Origin: Polynucleobacter sp. UK-Mo-2m-Kol15
GTDB lineage: Bacteria > Pseudomonadota > Gammaproteobacteria > Burkholderiales > Burkholderiaceae
Length of the DNA stretch: 64,000 nt
Reading direction: 5' to 3'
Assembly: GCF_018881505.1 (NCBI RefSeq)
Contig: NZ_JACVQC010000001.1
Coordinates: 186,001 to 250,000 of the forward strand
Positions within the stretch are counted from its first letter, which is position 1. Each line of letters opens with the position of its first letter. Below are positions 53,800 to 64,000 of the stretch, piece by piece. The notes below the pieces were generated by a model that was not told where the DNA came from, made no database searches, and was given only the letters and a program-made list of their open reading frames with translations. Both the position numbers and the translations under genes were made by a program.

Positions 53800-55512
53800 T
53801 TATTTGGCTGGCTTCTTTGCAAACATTTGATTGATCTGCCATTGTTGTGCAATCGACAGTAGGTTATTTACAACCCAGTACAAGACCAAGCCCGCCGGGA
53901 AGAAGAAGAACATCACAGAGAATACAAGCGGCATATACATCATTACCTTCGCCTGAATCGGGTCTGGTGGCGTTGGGTTCAGCTTGGTTTGTACAAACAT
54001 GGATGCGGCCATGATGATTGGCAAAATTCCGATTGGGATTGACGTTAAACCAATCAAATCACTAATTGAGGTATCGGGCAAAGACAAATCGTGAACCCAC
54101 AATATCCAAGGGGCACCGCGCAACTCTACAGAAGATAACAACACCCAGTAAAGTGCAATAAATACTGGTATCTGAATTAATACAGGCAAACATCCACCCA
54201 GAGGATTAATTTTTTCCTTACGATACATTTCCATCATGGCTTGGTTGAGTTTTTGTGGCTCACCCTTGAACTGCTCCTTCATCACCATAAGGCGTGGTTG
54301 CACCTCTTTCATGCGCGCCATTGATTTATAGCTTGCGGCAGACAGTGGGAAGAAAACCAACTTAATCAAAATGGTCAGCAAGATAATGGACCAACCCCAG
54401 TTACCCACATAGGCATGAATATTTTCTAGCAACCAAAAAATGGGTTTAGCAAGAATGGTGAGGTAGCCATAGTCTTTTAATAAAGCAAATCCAGGGGCAA
54501 TAGTTTCTAAAACACTTTCTTCTTGGGGACCCACAAACAGCCTTGCCTTCTCAACAAACACAGTGCCTGGCGCAACTACACCCAAAGGGGTTTGTATGCC
54601 AATACGGTAAAGATTGTTATCAATTTTTCCAGCATAAATATCGCGCACCGTCTTGTCGCCAGGAATCCAAGCGCTGGCAAAGTAATGTTGAACCATGGCA
54701 ACCCAAGCGGGGTCACCAGCAGCTACTTGGGTTGGAATGGTGATTTTGTTTTTATCGATCTCTGTGAATTCAAGCTTATTGAATTTTTCCTTTTCTGTGT
54801 ATGCGGCTGGCCCAGTAAAAGTGGTCGCAGAGAATGCGCCATCGAATGGCCCAATTTTTTGTTCTTGGGAGGCGTCTCGGACAAGTTCCGTGTACAAAAC
54901 CAATGCTGCTGTATTTGAGTTGCTTTGTGTAACACGGTGCCCCACATCAACAACATAACTTCCAGGACTCAAAATAAACGTCTTTTCTAGCTTTACACCA
55001 TTTCGCTCGCCAACCAAAACAACAAAGGGTTTGCCAGACTCATCTTTACCAGACTGAAGTAATTTAAAAGTGCTGGTGTGATTTGGCAGGTCTGTATTAC
55101 CTAAGGCAATTAGTCCGGAACGTGCAAAATACTTATGACTTGGCGTGTATTGAAATAATTCAACGGGTTTTTGCTCCGCAGTAAGTTGCTTCGGCAACTT
55201 CGCCGCAATAATATTACCGCCATTGGCACTAATTTCTAAAACTAATACATCGTTTTGCAAAACAAATTTTTCTGATGTTTCAATTGCGCCAACGATGGCT
55301 ATGGGGGCTTGCTTTGGTGCAATATCGCTTGGGGCTTGAATCGGGGATGGAACATCTATTCGGGCTGCCGGCGCCTTGTCGGCCGCAACAGTCGTGTTTG
55401 CTGGGCTTCCACCAAACATTGATGGCTTACCTTCACTAACCTGCCAGTTGTTGTACAACATCAAACCTGACATCGAAAAGACTGCCCAAAGAATTGTTTT
55501 TTTAAAGTCCAT
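53800..55512 (-). CDS. yidC: Membrane protein insertase YidC
   Basis: Inserts proteins into the inner membrane, alone or with SecYEG. The ~570-residue protein has an N-terminal anchor, a large periplasmic domain (about 70-355), and five C-terminal membrane segments containing NPLGGCLPVLIQIPVFIALY and ILPIIMAASMF. It begins MDFKKTILW at ATG 55512; ATG 55518 would add two residues. It follows yidD directly. Confidence 0.95.
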   Translation of the reverse strand: MDFKKTILWAVFSMSGLMLYNNWQVSEGKPSMFGGSPANTTVAADKAPAARIDVPSPIQAPSDIAPKQAPIAIVGAIETSEKFVLQNDVLVLEISANGGNIIAAKLPKQLTAEQKPVELFQYTPSHKYFARSGLIALGNTDLPNHTSTFKLLQSGKDESGKPFVVLVGERNGVKLEKTFILSPGSYVVDVGHRVTQSNSNTAALVLYTELVRDASQEQKIGPFDGAFSATTFTGPAAYTEKEKFNKLEFTEIDKNKITIPTQVAAGDPAWVAMVQHYFASAWIPGDKTVRDIYAGKIDNNLYRIGIQTPLGVVAPGTVFVEKARLFVGPQEESVLETIAPGFALLKDYGYLTILAKPIFWLLENIHAYVGNWGWSIILLTILIKLVFFPLSAASYKSMARMKEVQPRLMVMKEQFKGEPQKLNQAMMEMYRKEKINPLGGCLPVLIQIPVFIALYWVLLSSVELRGAPWILWVHDLSLPDTSISDLIGLTSIPIGILPIIMAASMFVQTKLNPTPPDPIQAKVMMYMPLVFSVMFFFFPAGLVLYWVVNNLLSIAQQWQINQMFAKKPAK

Positions 55513-55522
55513 TTGCATTCAC

Positions 55523-55759
55523 TTAATGATGAGATCTTGGTTTTACTGCAGGGTCATGTCCACCTTGTGACCAAGGGTTGCAACGCAAAATGCGCCAAAC
55601 CATCAGCCTAAAGCTTTTAAAAAATCCGTAATTGGCAAAACAGTCGCATGCGTATTGAGAACAGCTAGGTACAAACTTACAGTGCATACCCACAAATGGG
55701 CTGAGCACAATTTGATAGAGCCTAACAAATTTAATGGCTAATTTATTGAATAGATGCAC
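55523..55759 (-). CDS. yidD: Membrane protein insertion efficiency factor YidD
   Basis: Small 78-residue protein that helps membrane protein insertion. The CKFVPSCSQYACDCF segment with conserved cysteines and the RCNPWSQGGHDP motif are diagnostic. The start is GTG, one base after the rnpA stop, so it probably depends on rnpA translation. Confidence 0.96.
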   Translation of the reverse strand: MHLFNKLAIKFVRLYQIVLSPFVGMHCKFVPSCSQYACDCFANYGFFKSFRLMVWRILRCNPWSQGGHDPAVKPRSHH

Positions 55760-55760
55760 G

Positions 55761-56078
55761 TTAAATTAATCCTGCGATTTGAGTACGCAAGGCCGCCTTT
55801 TCTTTGCCCCTTAATCTACCGCGAGTTTCGCGACCAATTGGTTTTTTCAGCTTCACTACAACATCGCTATTAAGGCTTGTTGTTTGAGCGCCTCTGACCA
55901 ATTCACGAATCATGCGCTTTAATTGGTTGCGATCCACCGCACGCTTAGCTAGTTTTTTAGCTACCGCAATACCTAAATCTGGTTTTTCGCCCTGATTAAT
56001 GCATGCCAAATACAAACCCCAATGCAAACTTGTCTTGGGGCGTGTTTTTAGTAATTCAGAAATCCTAGCGCTATTCAA
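55761..56078 (-). CDS. rnpA: Ribonuclease P protein component
   Basis: Protein subunit of RNase P, 105 residues. The RNR-like motif is KRAVDRNQLKRMIRELVR, and the rest is basic. The start is TTG, and the gene lies eight bases after the rpmH stop. It is the standard neighbour of rpmH at the origin. Confidence 0.95.
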   Translation of the reverse strand: MNSARISELLKTRPKTSLHWGLYLACINQGEKPDLGIAVAKKLAKRAVDRNQLKRMIRELVRGAQTTSLNSDVVVKLKKPIGRETRGRLRGKEKAALRTQIAGLI

Positions 56079-56086
56079 ATGCTAAA

Positions 56087-56221
56087 TTAAACCGCTAAAC
56101 GTTTGCGGCCCTTAGCGCGACGCGCGTTTAATACTGCACGCCCACTTTTGGTTTTCATACGAATACGAAATCCGTGGGTGCGTTTGCGACGTGTTACTGA
56201 GGGTTGGTATGTTCTTTTCAT
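56087..56221 (-). CDS. rpmH: 50S ribosomal protein L34
   Basis: 44-residue ribosomal protein starting [20 protein letters not shown] and ending GRKRLAV. The sequence matches L34 throughout. It is the first gene of the rpmH-rnpA-yidD-yidC-mnmE unit, divergent from dnaA. Confidence 0.99.
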
Positions 56222-56367
56222 GTTTCATCCTGCAAAACCCAGTATTTTCCTTGTTGGATGACAAAAGGTCAACCGCTCATGAAGAATATATAGGTATTTT
56301 TCTCTATTTATTTAATTATTTTTTCTAAAATATTGATTTATATGGTTTTTATGGGTTTATTAACAAG

Positions 56368-56407
56368 TTATCCACAGGTTTTCCACGATTTTCTTGCTTG
56401 TGGATAA
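56368..56407. promoter_or_regulatory. DnaA boxes upstream of dnaA
   Basis: A perfect box TTATCCACA at 56368-56376, an imperfect one (TTTTCCACG) at 56379-56387, and a perfect inverted one TGTGGATAA at 56399-56407, 36 bp before the dnaA start. They suggest DnaA autoregulation and a first origin half. The rest of the 56222-56367 gap is AT-rich and has no gene. Confidence 0.85.
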
Positions 56408-56442
56408 CTTTGGAGGGTGGCTACAATGATTCCTCCAAAAGT

Positions 56443-57867
56443 ATGAGCAACCTACAGAACCCCCCCACATTGAACTCACCTAGCCCCCTGGGGTTTTGGG
56501 ATGACGCACTTGGCACACTTGCTAAGGAGCTTTCCCCCCAACAATTTAAAACCTGGATTCAGCCGTTAAGCCTAATTTCTTATGATAAAAGTGAGGGCTC
56601 ACTCATTGTAGGCGCCCCAAACAGGTTCAAGCTTGACTGGATCAAAAAGACATTTAATGAGCGCTTTCAAGTTATGGCGGATCAATATTTTGGCCGGCAA
56701 GTTGCCTTGCACTTTGTTCTCAGTGTTGAAGGTTCGGGCGGTCAAACGGAAGAACTTAGTGTGTCTCAGGAAAAACCCGAGCCGCAAGGGCTTGTGGTTA
56801 ATTCAGATTCGGCCTCTACAGAAGAGCAGGCTTTTGAAATTGAAGACCACTCCAAACTTAACCCCAACCTTACTTTTGAGACTTTTGTAACAGGAAAAGC
56901 CAACCAACTTGCGAGGGCCGCTTCCATCCAAGTTGCACATAACCCAGGCACTTCCTATAACCCAATGTTTCTATATGGTGGGGTAGGTTTAGGTAAAACC
57001 CATCTGATCCACGCCATTGGAAACCACCTTCTAAAAGAAAAGCCTAACGCTCGAATTCGATACATCCACGCTGAGCAATATGTTTCGGACGTCGTTAGGG
57101 CATATCAACAAAAGGCTTTTGACCGCTTTAAACGCTACTACCACTCGCTCGACCTACTGTTAATTGACGATATTCAGTTTTTTAGCGGGAAATCAAGGAC
57201 TCAGGAAGAGTTTTTCTACGCCTTTGAGGCGCTCTTAAGCAATAAAGCCCAAGTCATTATCACGAGTGACACATACCCCAAGGAGATGGCAGGAATTGAT
57301 GATCGCCTGATTTCTCGTTTTGACTCCGGCCTAACGGTGGCTATAGAGCCGCCGGAGCTAGAGATGCGTGTCGCCATTTTGATGAAAAAAGCATTAAGTG
57401 AAGGCATCCCCATGAGTGAAGACGTCGCCTTCTTTGTGGCCAAACACCTTAGGTCAAATGTGCGTGAGTTAGAGGGTGCATTGAGAAAAATTTTGGCATT
57501 TGTACGCTTTCATGGGAAAGAAGTCACTATTGATGTAGCTCGCGTGGCCTTAAAAGACCTGCTTTCAATACAAAATCGGCAGATTTCAGTTGAAAACATC
57601 CAAAAAGCGGTGGCGGACTTTTACAGCATTAAGGTTGCAGACATGTACTCTAAGAAGAGGCCTGCAAACATTGCACGGCCAAGGCAAATTGCGATGTTTA
57701 TGGCTAAAGAGTTAACCCAAAAAAGTCTACCCGAGATTGGCGAGCTGTTTGGTGGGCGAGACCACACCACCGTTTTACATGCTGTTAGAAAGATTGGTGA
57801 AGAGCGCTCGCGTGATGGTCAACTCAACCATGAAATCCACGTTATTGAGCAAACCCTAAAATCATAG
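56443..57867 (+). CDS. dnaA: Chromosomal replication initiator DnaA
   Basis: AAA+ ATPase of 474 residues that opens oriC. I chose ATG 56443 ([10 protein letters not shown]); the longer frame from TTG 56398 would run through the perfect DnaA box. Domain I is at 1-80, domain III has the P-loop [10 protein letters not shown], the Walker [10 protein letters not shown] and the box VII region, and the C-terminal domain IV has the DnaA signature [15 protein letters not shown]. Confidence 0.98.
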   Translation: MSNLQNPPTLNSPSPLGFWDDALGTLAKELSPQQFKTWIQPLSLISYDKSEGSLIVGAPNRFKLDWIKKTFNERFQVMADQYFGRQVALHFVLSVEGSGGQTEELSVSQEKPEPQGLVVNSDSASTEEQAFEIEDHSKLNPNLTFETFVTGKANQLARAASIQVAHNPGTSYNPMFLYGGVGLGKTHLIHAIGNHLLKEKPNARIRYIHAEQYVSDVVRAYQQKAFDRFKRYYHSLDLLLIDDIQFFSGKSRTQEEFFYAFEALLSNKAQVIITSDTYPKEMAGIDDRLISRFDSGLTVAIEPPELEMRVAILMKKALSEGIPMSEDVAFFVAKHLRSNVRELEGALRKILAFVRFHGKEVTIDVARVALKDLLSIQNRQISVENIQKAVADFYSIKVADMYSKKRPANIARPRQIAMFMAKELTQKSLPEIGELFGGRDHTTVLHAVRKIGEERSRDGQLNHEIHVIEQTLKS

Positions 57868-58131
57868 GTTTTTAGTTGTGGATAAGGCTGTGGACAGCTT
57901 AATGGATAACTTTGGGGATAAGGTGTTGATAAATTGTGGAAAGCTCGCGCTTCATGCAAAAATAGGGTGTTGAGAAAAAGTTGTCCACTATTTATGCAGT
58001 GCTTATACAAAAGTTTTCCACAGGTTTTGCTGTTTTTAATGGGTTGATTTACATACGATTTTTGACTTATCCACCGAAATAACGAGCCTTATTACTACTA
58101 CTAATAAGATATATACAAGGATTTAAAAGCA
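57868..58131. other. Replication origin (oriC), dnaA-dnaN intergenic region
   Basis: Over 264 bp there are about nine DnaA box-like sequences. TGTGGATAA at 57877-57885 is perfect. Near matches are at 57889, 57901, 57913, 57924, 57935, 57981 (TTGTCCACT), 58014 (TTTTCCACA) and 58067 (TTATCCACC). The first six are on one strand, the last three inverted. T-rich stretches at 58015-58065 could be the unwinding element. The dnaA-dnaN gap is a common origin site in related bacteria. Confidence 0.82.
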
Positions 58132-59247
58132 ATGCAACTCGTAAACACTTCACGTGATAGTTTGTTAAAACCACTCCAGGTTGTTAGTGGCATTGTTGAA
58201 CGTCGACATACTTTGCCAATCTTAGCGAATCTGTTATTTAAAAAGCAGGGGGATAGAGTATCTTTTATATCAACGGATATAGAGATTCAAATAACAACCA
58301 ATGCGAATTTTGGTGTTGGTGTAGAGGATGTAACTACTACGGTTGCAGCAAGAAAGTTGTTAGATATTCTGCGTGCACTTCCAGAGGGTCCGGTAGCGCT
58401 GAATCTTAAAGATAACAAAATGGTTGTGCAGAGTGGTAAGAGCCGCTTTTCTTTACAAACCCTTTCTGCAACAGAGTTTCCCGTAATGCAAAGTGTTGGT
58501 GAGGTGACTGCTAGTTGGAAGATGACTCAGAAGAGTTTTCGGCAACTGGTTGGTCAAGTACATTTTGCAATGGCACAACAAGATATTCGTTACTACCTTA
58601 ATGGCATGTTATTGGTTGTAGAGGGTAAGCAAGTTATTGCTGTCGCTACAGATGGCCATCGTTTAGCTTATTCTCAAGTTGAATTAGCTGAGGCTCCGGT
58701 AGGGTCTGGTGAGAGACAAGAAATTATTATTCCTCGCAAAACTATTCTTGAGTGCCAACACTTACTTGAGGACTCAGATGAGTTGCTTGAGATGAGTCTC
58801 ACATCAAACCAGGTGAAATTTACATTTGGTGATATTGAGTTGATATCTAAATTGGTTGAGGGTAAGTTTCCTGATTTTCAGCGAGTTATTCCTAAGGGCC
58901 ATAAAAATTCTTTAGTAGTGGGGCGTGATGTTCTTCAATCTGCACTTCAGCGTGCTGCGATCTTGACAACCGATAAGTTCAAAGGCGTACGCTTTTCTTT
59001 ATCATCAAATCGAATTACTGTTCAATCTACGAATGCCGAGCAGGAGGAGGCGCAAGAAGAGATAGAGACTGAATATGGTGGTGATGCAGTTGAGATAGGT
59101 TTTAATGTAAGTTATTTACTAGATGTTCTATCAAACCTAAAGAATGAAAAAATTCAAATTAGTTTGGGTGATGCAAACAGTAGTGCGGTAATTACTTTAC
59201 CGGGCTCTGAAGACTTCAAGTATGTTGTGATGCCAATGCGTATTTAA
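58132..59247 (+). CDS. dnaN: DNA polymerase III beta sliding clamp
   Basis: Processivity clamp of 371 residues, ring-shaped as a dimer. It starts MQLVNTSRDSLLKPLQVVSG, has the expected three repeats of the clamp fold, and ends FKYVVMPMRI, the typical clamp C-terminus. It follows oriC and precedes gyrB by 11 bp. Confidence 0.98.
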   Translation: MQLVNTSRDSLLKPLQVVSGIVERRHTLPILANLLFKKQGDRVSFISTDIEIQITTNANFGVGVEDVTTTVAARKLLDILRALPEGPVALNLKDNKMVVQSGKSRFSLQTLSATEFPVMQSVGEVTASWKMTQKSFRQLVGQVHFAMAQQDIRYYLNGMLLVVEGKQVIAVATDGHRLAYSQVELAEAPVGSGERQEIIIPRKTILECQHLLEDSDELLEMSLTSNQVKFTFGDIELISKLVEGKFPDFQRVIPKGHKNSLVVGRDVLQSALQRAAILTTDKFKGVRFSLSSNRITVQSTNAEQEEAQEEIETEYGGDAVEIGFNVSYLLDVLSNLKNEKIQISLGDANSSAVITLPGSEDFKYVVMPMRI

Positions 59248-59252
59248 TTTAG

Positions 59253-61757
<2,505 letters not shown>

Positions 61758-61762
61758 CTTAA

Positions 61763-62257
61763 ATGAGTAAAAAGAAATTAGCGGTTCCAAAAATTGATCG
61801 TTCACGTATTGTTGTGAGATCTTCCCCGATTCATGGCAAGGGCGTGTTTGTTGTAAAGCCTATTAAAAAAGGCGATGCCATTATTGAGTACAAAGGGCAA
61901 CGTATCAGCTGGAAGCTGGCGGAAAAGCGGCATCCGCACGACCCAAAAGATCCAAACCATACTTTTTATTTTTCTTTAGAGGATGGGCGCTGTATTGATG
62001 CTAAGTATGGCGGGAATGCGGCTCGCTGGATTAATCATTCCTGTAAACCCAGCTGTGAAACTCGTGAAGATAGTTTTAATGGTAAGCCCCGCGTATTTAT
62101 TTATGCGAAACGTGATCTTAAGTTGGGCGAAGAGCTTTTTTATGATTACTCGCTTGACATCGAAGGCCCTGTTACTAAACAAATGAAGAAAGATTATGAG
62201 TGTCGCTGTGGTGCAAAAAAATGCCGCGGGACGATGTTGGCTCTCGACCTTAAGTAA
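61763..62257 (+). CDS. SET-domain protein (putative protein lysine methyltransferase)
   Basis: The 164-residue protein is almost only a SET domain with post-SET. N-terminal SPIHGKGVFVV, the SAM and lysine-pocket motifs NHSCKPSC (91-98) and GEELFYDYS (122-130), and three post-SET cysteines (147, 149 and 154, as CRCG and KKC) with the fourth in the pocket motif are all present, so a zinc site and an active enzyme are likely. The substrate is unknown. It lies 5 bp after gyrB and before DUF3717. Confidence 0.92.
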   Translation: MSKKKLAVPKIDRSRIVVRSSPIHGKGVFVVKPIKKGDAIIEYKGQRISWKLAEKRHPHDPKDPNHTFYFSLEDGRCIDAKYGGNAARWINHSCKPSCETREDSFNGKPRVFIYAKRDLKLGEELFYDYSLDIEGPVTKQMKKDYECRCGAKKCRGTMLALDLK

Positions 62258-62265
62258 TCCAAAAA

Positions 62266-62484
62266 ATGTTGTTTCTCAGCATTCAGGATTTGGAGGCCGC
62301 CATTAACTATTGGCGCAGCCAATCACCTGCGGTTGGTGAGGAGTTGCGCTTGTGCCCCGAGGCTGCAGCGCTTGCAAAACCTTACGCCCTGATGATTGTT
62401 CAGGGCGCCCAAAGGGTTCCCATGGATGTATTGGATGAACCGGCAAAATTAGCTATCCAAGGCTACCTCAAAATAAATGGGTGA
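62266..62484 (+). CDS. DUF3717 family protein
   Basis: Small soluble protein of 72 residues with the family pattern: IQDLEAAINYWRS near the N-terminus, then CPEAAALAKPYALMI. It follows the SET gene by 8 bp and is probably co-transcribed. Function unknown. Confidence 0.87.
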   Translation: MLFLSIQDLEAAINYWRSQSPAVGEELRLCPEAAALAKPYALMIVQGAQRVPMDVLDEPAKLAIQGYLKING

Positions 62485-62577
62485 GCCAGCCCATAAGCCT
62501 TCAGCTTTTTGTAAATTTACAATTAAATCAATAACTTACAATATTAAAAATTAATTCATCTGATCTCCGGTCATATT

Positions 62578-62593
62578 TGTTTCACGTGAAACC
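62578..62593. promoter_or_regulatory. parS centromere site
   Basis: TGTTTCACGTGAAACC, a 16-bp site that differs from the consensus parS in the last base only (A to C). It lies 40 bp upstream of mnmG, in the region where parA and parB usually follow (outside the window). ParB would bind here for origin segregation. Confidence 0.93.
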
Positions 62594-62632
62594 AACAAAA
62601 TGCTATGATCATCGCCCTATCTGAGGCAAATC

Positions 62633-64000
62633 ATGCATTATTCAAAGAACTTCGATGTCATTGTGGTTGGTGGTGGTCACGCCGGAACTGAGGCCGCTCT
62701 CGCGGCTGCGCGCATGGGATCCGAAACCCTTCTGATTACCCACAGTATTGAGAGTTTGGGCGCTATGAGCTGTAACCCCTCAATTGGTGGTATTGGTAAG
62801 GGCCACCTAGTTAAGGAGATTGATGCAATGGGTGGTGCCATGGCGGCCGCCACTGACGAGGCTGGAATTCAATTTCGGATCTTAAATTCGAGCAAGGGCC
62901 CCGCTGTCCGAGCCACCCGTGCACAAGGCGATCGTGTTTTATATAAGGCGGCCATCCGTCGTCGCCTCGAAAACCAAGTAAATCTAACCCTCTTCCAGGC
63001 TGCGGTAGATGATCTTCTGGTTGTGGGTGATGAAGTTCAGGGTGTGGTTACGCAAATGGGGTTGAAGTTTATGGCCAAAAAGGTGGTGCTCACTGCAGGC
63101 ACTTTTTTGGATGGCAAGATTCACGTTGGTTTAAATAATCACGCCGGCGGCCGAGCTGGCGATCCTGCCGCCGTTTCTTTGTCGGCCAGACTAAAAGAGT
63201 TGAAACTTCCCCAGGGGAGATTAAAGACTGGCACCCCACCCCGGATTGATGGAAGAACTATTGATTTTTCGGTGATGATGGAGCAGCCGGGGGATTTAGA
63301 CCCGGTACCTGTTTTCTCCTATCTAGGTCGACCAGAGCAACACCCCAGGCAAGTTCCTTGTTGGATTTCTCATACAAATGAGCAAACACATGACATTATT
63401 CGGGGTGGCCTAGATCGCTCCCCAATGTATACCGGAGTTATTGAGGGGGTTGGCCCGCGCTACTGCCCCTCTATCGAGGACAAGATCCATCGTTTTGCAT
63501 CTAGAAATAGCCACCAAATCTTTTTAGAGCCAGAAGGACTAACAACCAACGAGTTTTACCCCAACGGCATTTCTACTAGCCTCCCCTTCGATATTCAATG
63601 GAGTTTGGTGCGAAGCATTCGGGGCCTAGAATCTGCTGTGATTGTGCGCCCCGGTTATGCAATTGAATATGACTTCTTTGATCCGCGCCATTTACGACAT
63701 AGCTTAGAGACTAAGGCGATAGCTGGGCTTTACTTTGCCGGTCAAATTAATGGTACAACAGGCTACGAAGAGGCCGCCGCTCAAGGGATGTTAGCCGGCA
63801 TTAATGCTAGCTTGGCAGCGCAGGGAAAAGAGCCATGGCTCCCCAAACGGAGTGAGTCCTATATTGGCGTCTTAGTAGACGACCTTATTACCCTGGGGGT
63901 CCAGGAACCCTATCGCATGTTTACTAGTCGAGCAGAATATCGCCTGAGCTTGCGCGAAGATAATGCTGATCTGCGCCTAACCACCATTGGCCGTGAGCTT
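62633..64000 (+). CDS. mnmG: tRNA uridine-5-carboxymethylaminomethyl synthesis enzyme MnmG (5' part)
   Basis: FAD enzyme that with MnmE installs the carboxymethylaminomethyl group on U34. The visible 456 codons begin [20 protein letters not shown] with the FAD-binding motif, then [20 protein letters not shown], and later [15 protein letters not shown] and the [11 protein letters not shown] segments. The gene is cut by the right end of the window. It lies just after parS. Confidence 0.97.
   Translation, partial: MHYSKNFDVIVVGGGHAGTEAALAAARMGSETLLITHSIESLGAMSCNPSIGGIGKGHLVKEIDAMGGAMAAATDEAGIQFRILNSSKGPAVRATRAQGDRVLYKAAIRRRLENQVNLTLFQAAVDDLLVVGDEVQGVVTQMGLKFMAKKVVLTAGTFLDGKIHVGLNNHAGGRAGDPAAVSLSARLKELKLPQGRLKTGTPPRIDGRTIDFSVMMEQPGDLDPVPVFSYLGRPEQHPRQVPCWISHTNEQTHDIIRGGLDRSPMYTGVIEGVGPRYCPSIEDKIHRFASRNSHQIFLEPEGLTTNEFYPNGISTSLPFDIQWSLVRSIRGLESAVIVRPGYAIEYDFFDPRHLRHSLETKAIAGLYFAGQINGTTGYEEAAAQGMLAGINASLAAQGKEPWLPKRSESYIGVLVDDLITLGVQEPYRMFTSRAEYRLSLREDNADLRLTTIGREL

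Overview
The window looks like the origin-proximal part of a Polynucleobacter-type chromosome (Betaproteobacteria, Burkholderiaceae). I base this on gene order and protein character: rpmH-rnpA-yidD-yidC-mnmE reads away from dnaA-dnaN-gyrB, def-fmt-htpX-rsmB-DUF4390-ntrY-ntrX forms a block, gatCAB is divergent from mreBCD-mrdA-rodA, and moderate-GC coding is tightly packed. No database search was possible, so the genus is inferred.

Layout. 0-7.6 kb: gatB (partial), gatA and gatC on the minus strand (tRNA-dependent amidotransferase), divergent from the rod-shape operon mreB-mreC-mreD-mrdA-rodA. 7.6-20.2 kb: housekeeping and small genes, including hupB, an LpxO-like lipid A hydroxylase, YggU, carbonic anhydrase, an LpxL-like acyltransferase, an RsuA/RluF-type pseudouridine synthase, prfC, a frameshifted MOSC gene, a histidine phosphatase, a histone H1-like small protein, an amino-acid-binding lipoprotein, panD, phasin, peroxiredoxin, a START-like protein and DUF1003.

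20.2-36.2 kb is an accessory region. An intact tRNA-Phe gene (33419-33494, minus) is preceded at lower coordinates by a series of decayed copies of its 3' part plus its terminator hairpin, near 24.4, 25.9, 26.9, 28.5, 29.8, 30.45 and 32.05 kb, all in the same orientation. A detached tRNA-Phe 5' half lies at 36.13-36.16 kb. Between these marks sit units of one or a few genes: MFS transporter, cupin, haloacid dehalogenase plus DM13 protein, tripartite-transporter binding protein, BrnT/BrnA toxin-antitoxin, histidine kinase, paired winged-helix regulators, and a FUSC exporter. This is the pattern expected of repeated integration at one tRNA gene, yielding a cassette-like array. No recombinase gene is present in the window. 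Two cassettes share an identical promoter-proximal palindrome, and three tRNA relics carry the same coding-like block.

36.2-55.8 kb: an OsmC-YcaO fusion, an NtrY/NtrX-type two-component system, rsmB, htpX, fmt and def (peptide deformylation and formylation), a very short dprA, topB overlapping mnmC tail to tail, GTP-type pckG, mnmE, yidC and yidD. 55.8-64 kb: rnpA, rpmH, the replication origin (DnaA boxes on both sides of dnaA), dnaA, dnaN, gyrB, a SET-domain protein, DUF3717, a parS centromere site and mnmG (cut by the window end).

The main points of interest are the tRNA-Phe cassette array with its shared sequence modules, two genes (prfC and a winged-helix regulator) whose only plausible starts are ATT codons, two frameshifted genes, and the 148-bp antisense overlap of topB and mnmC.
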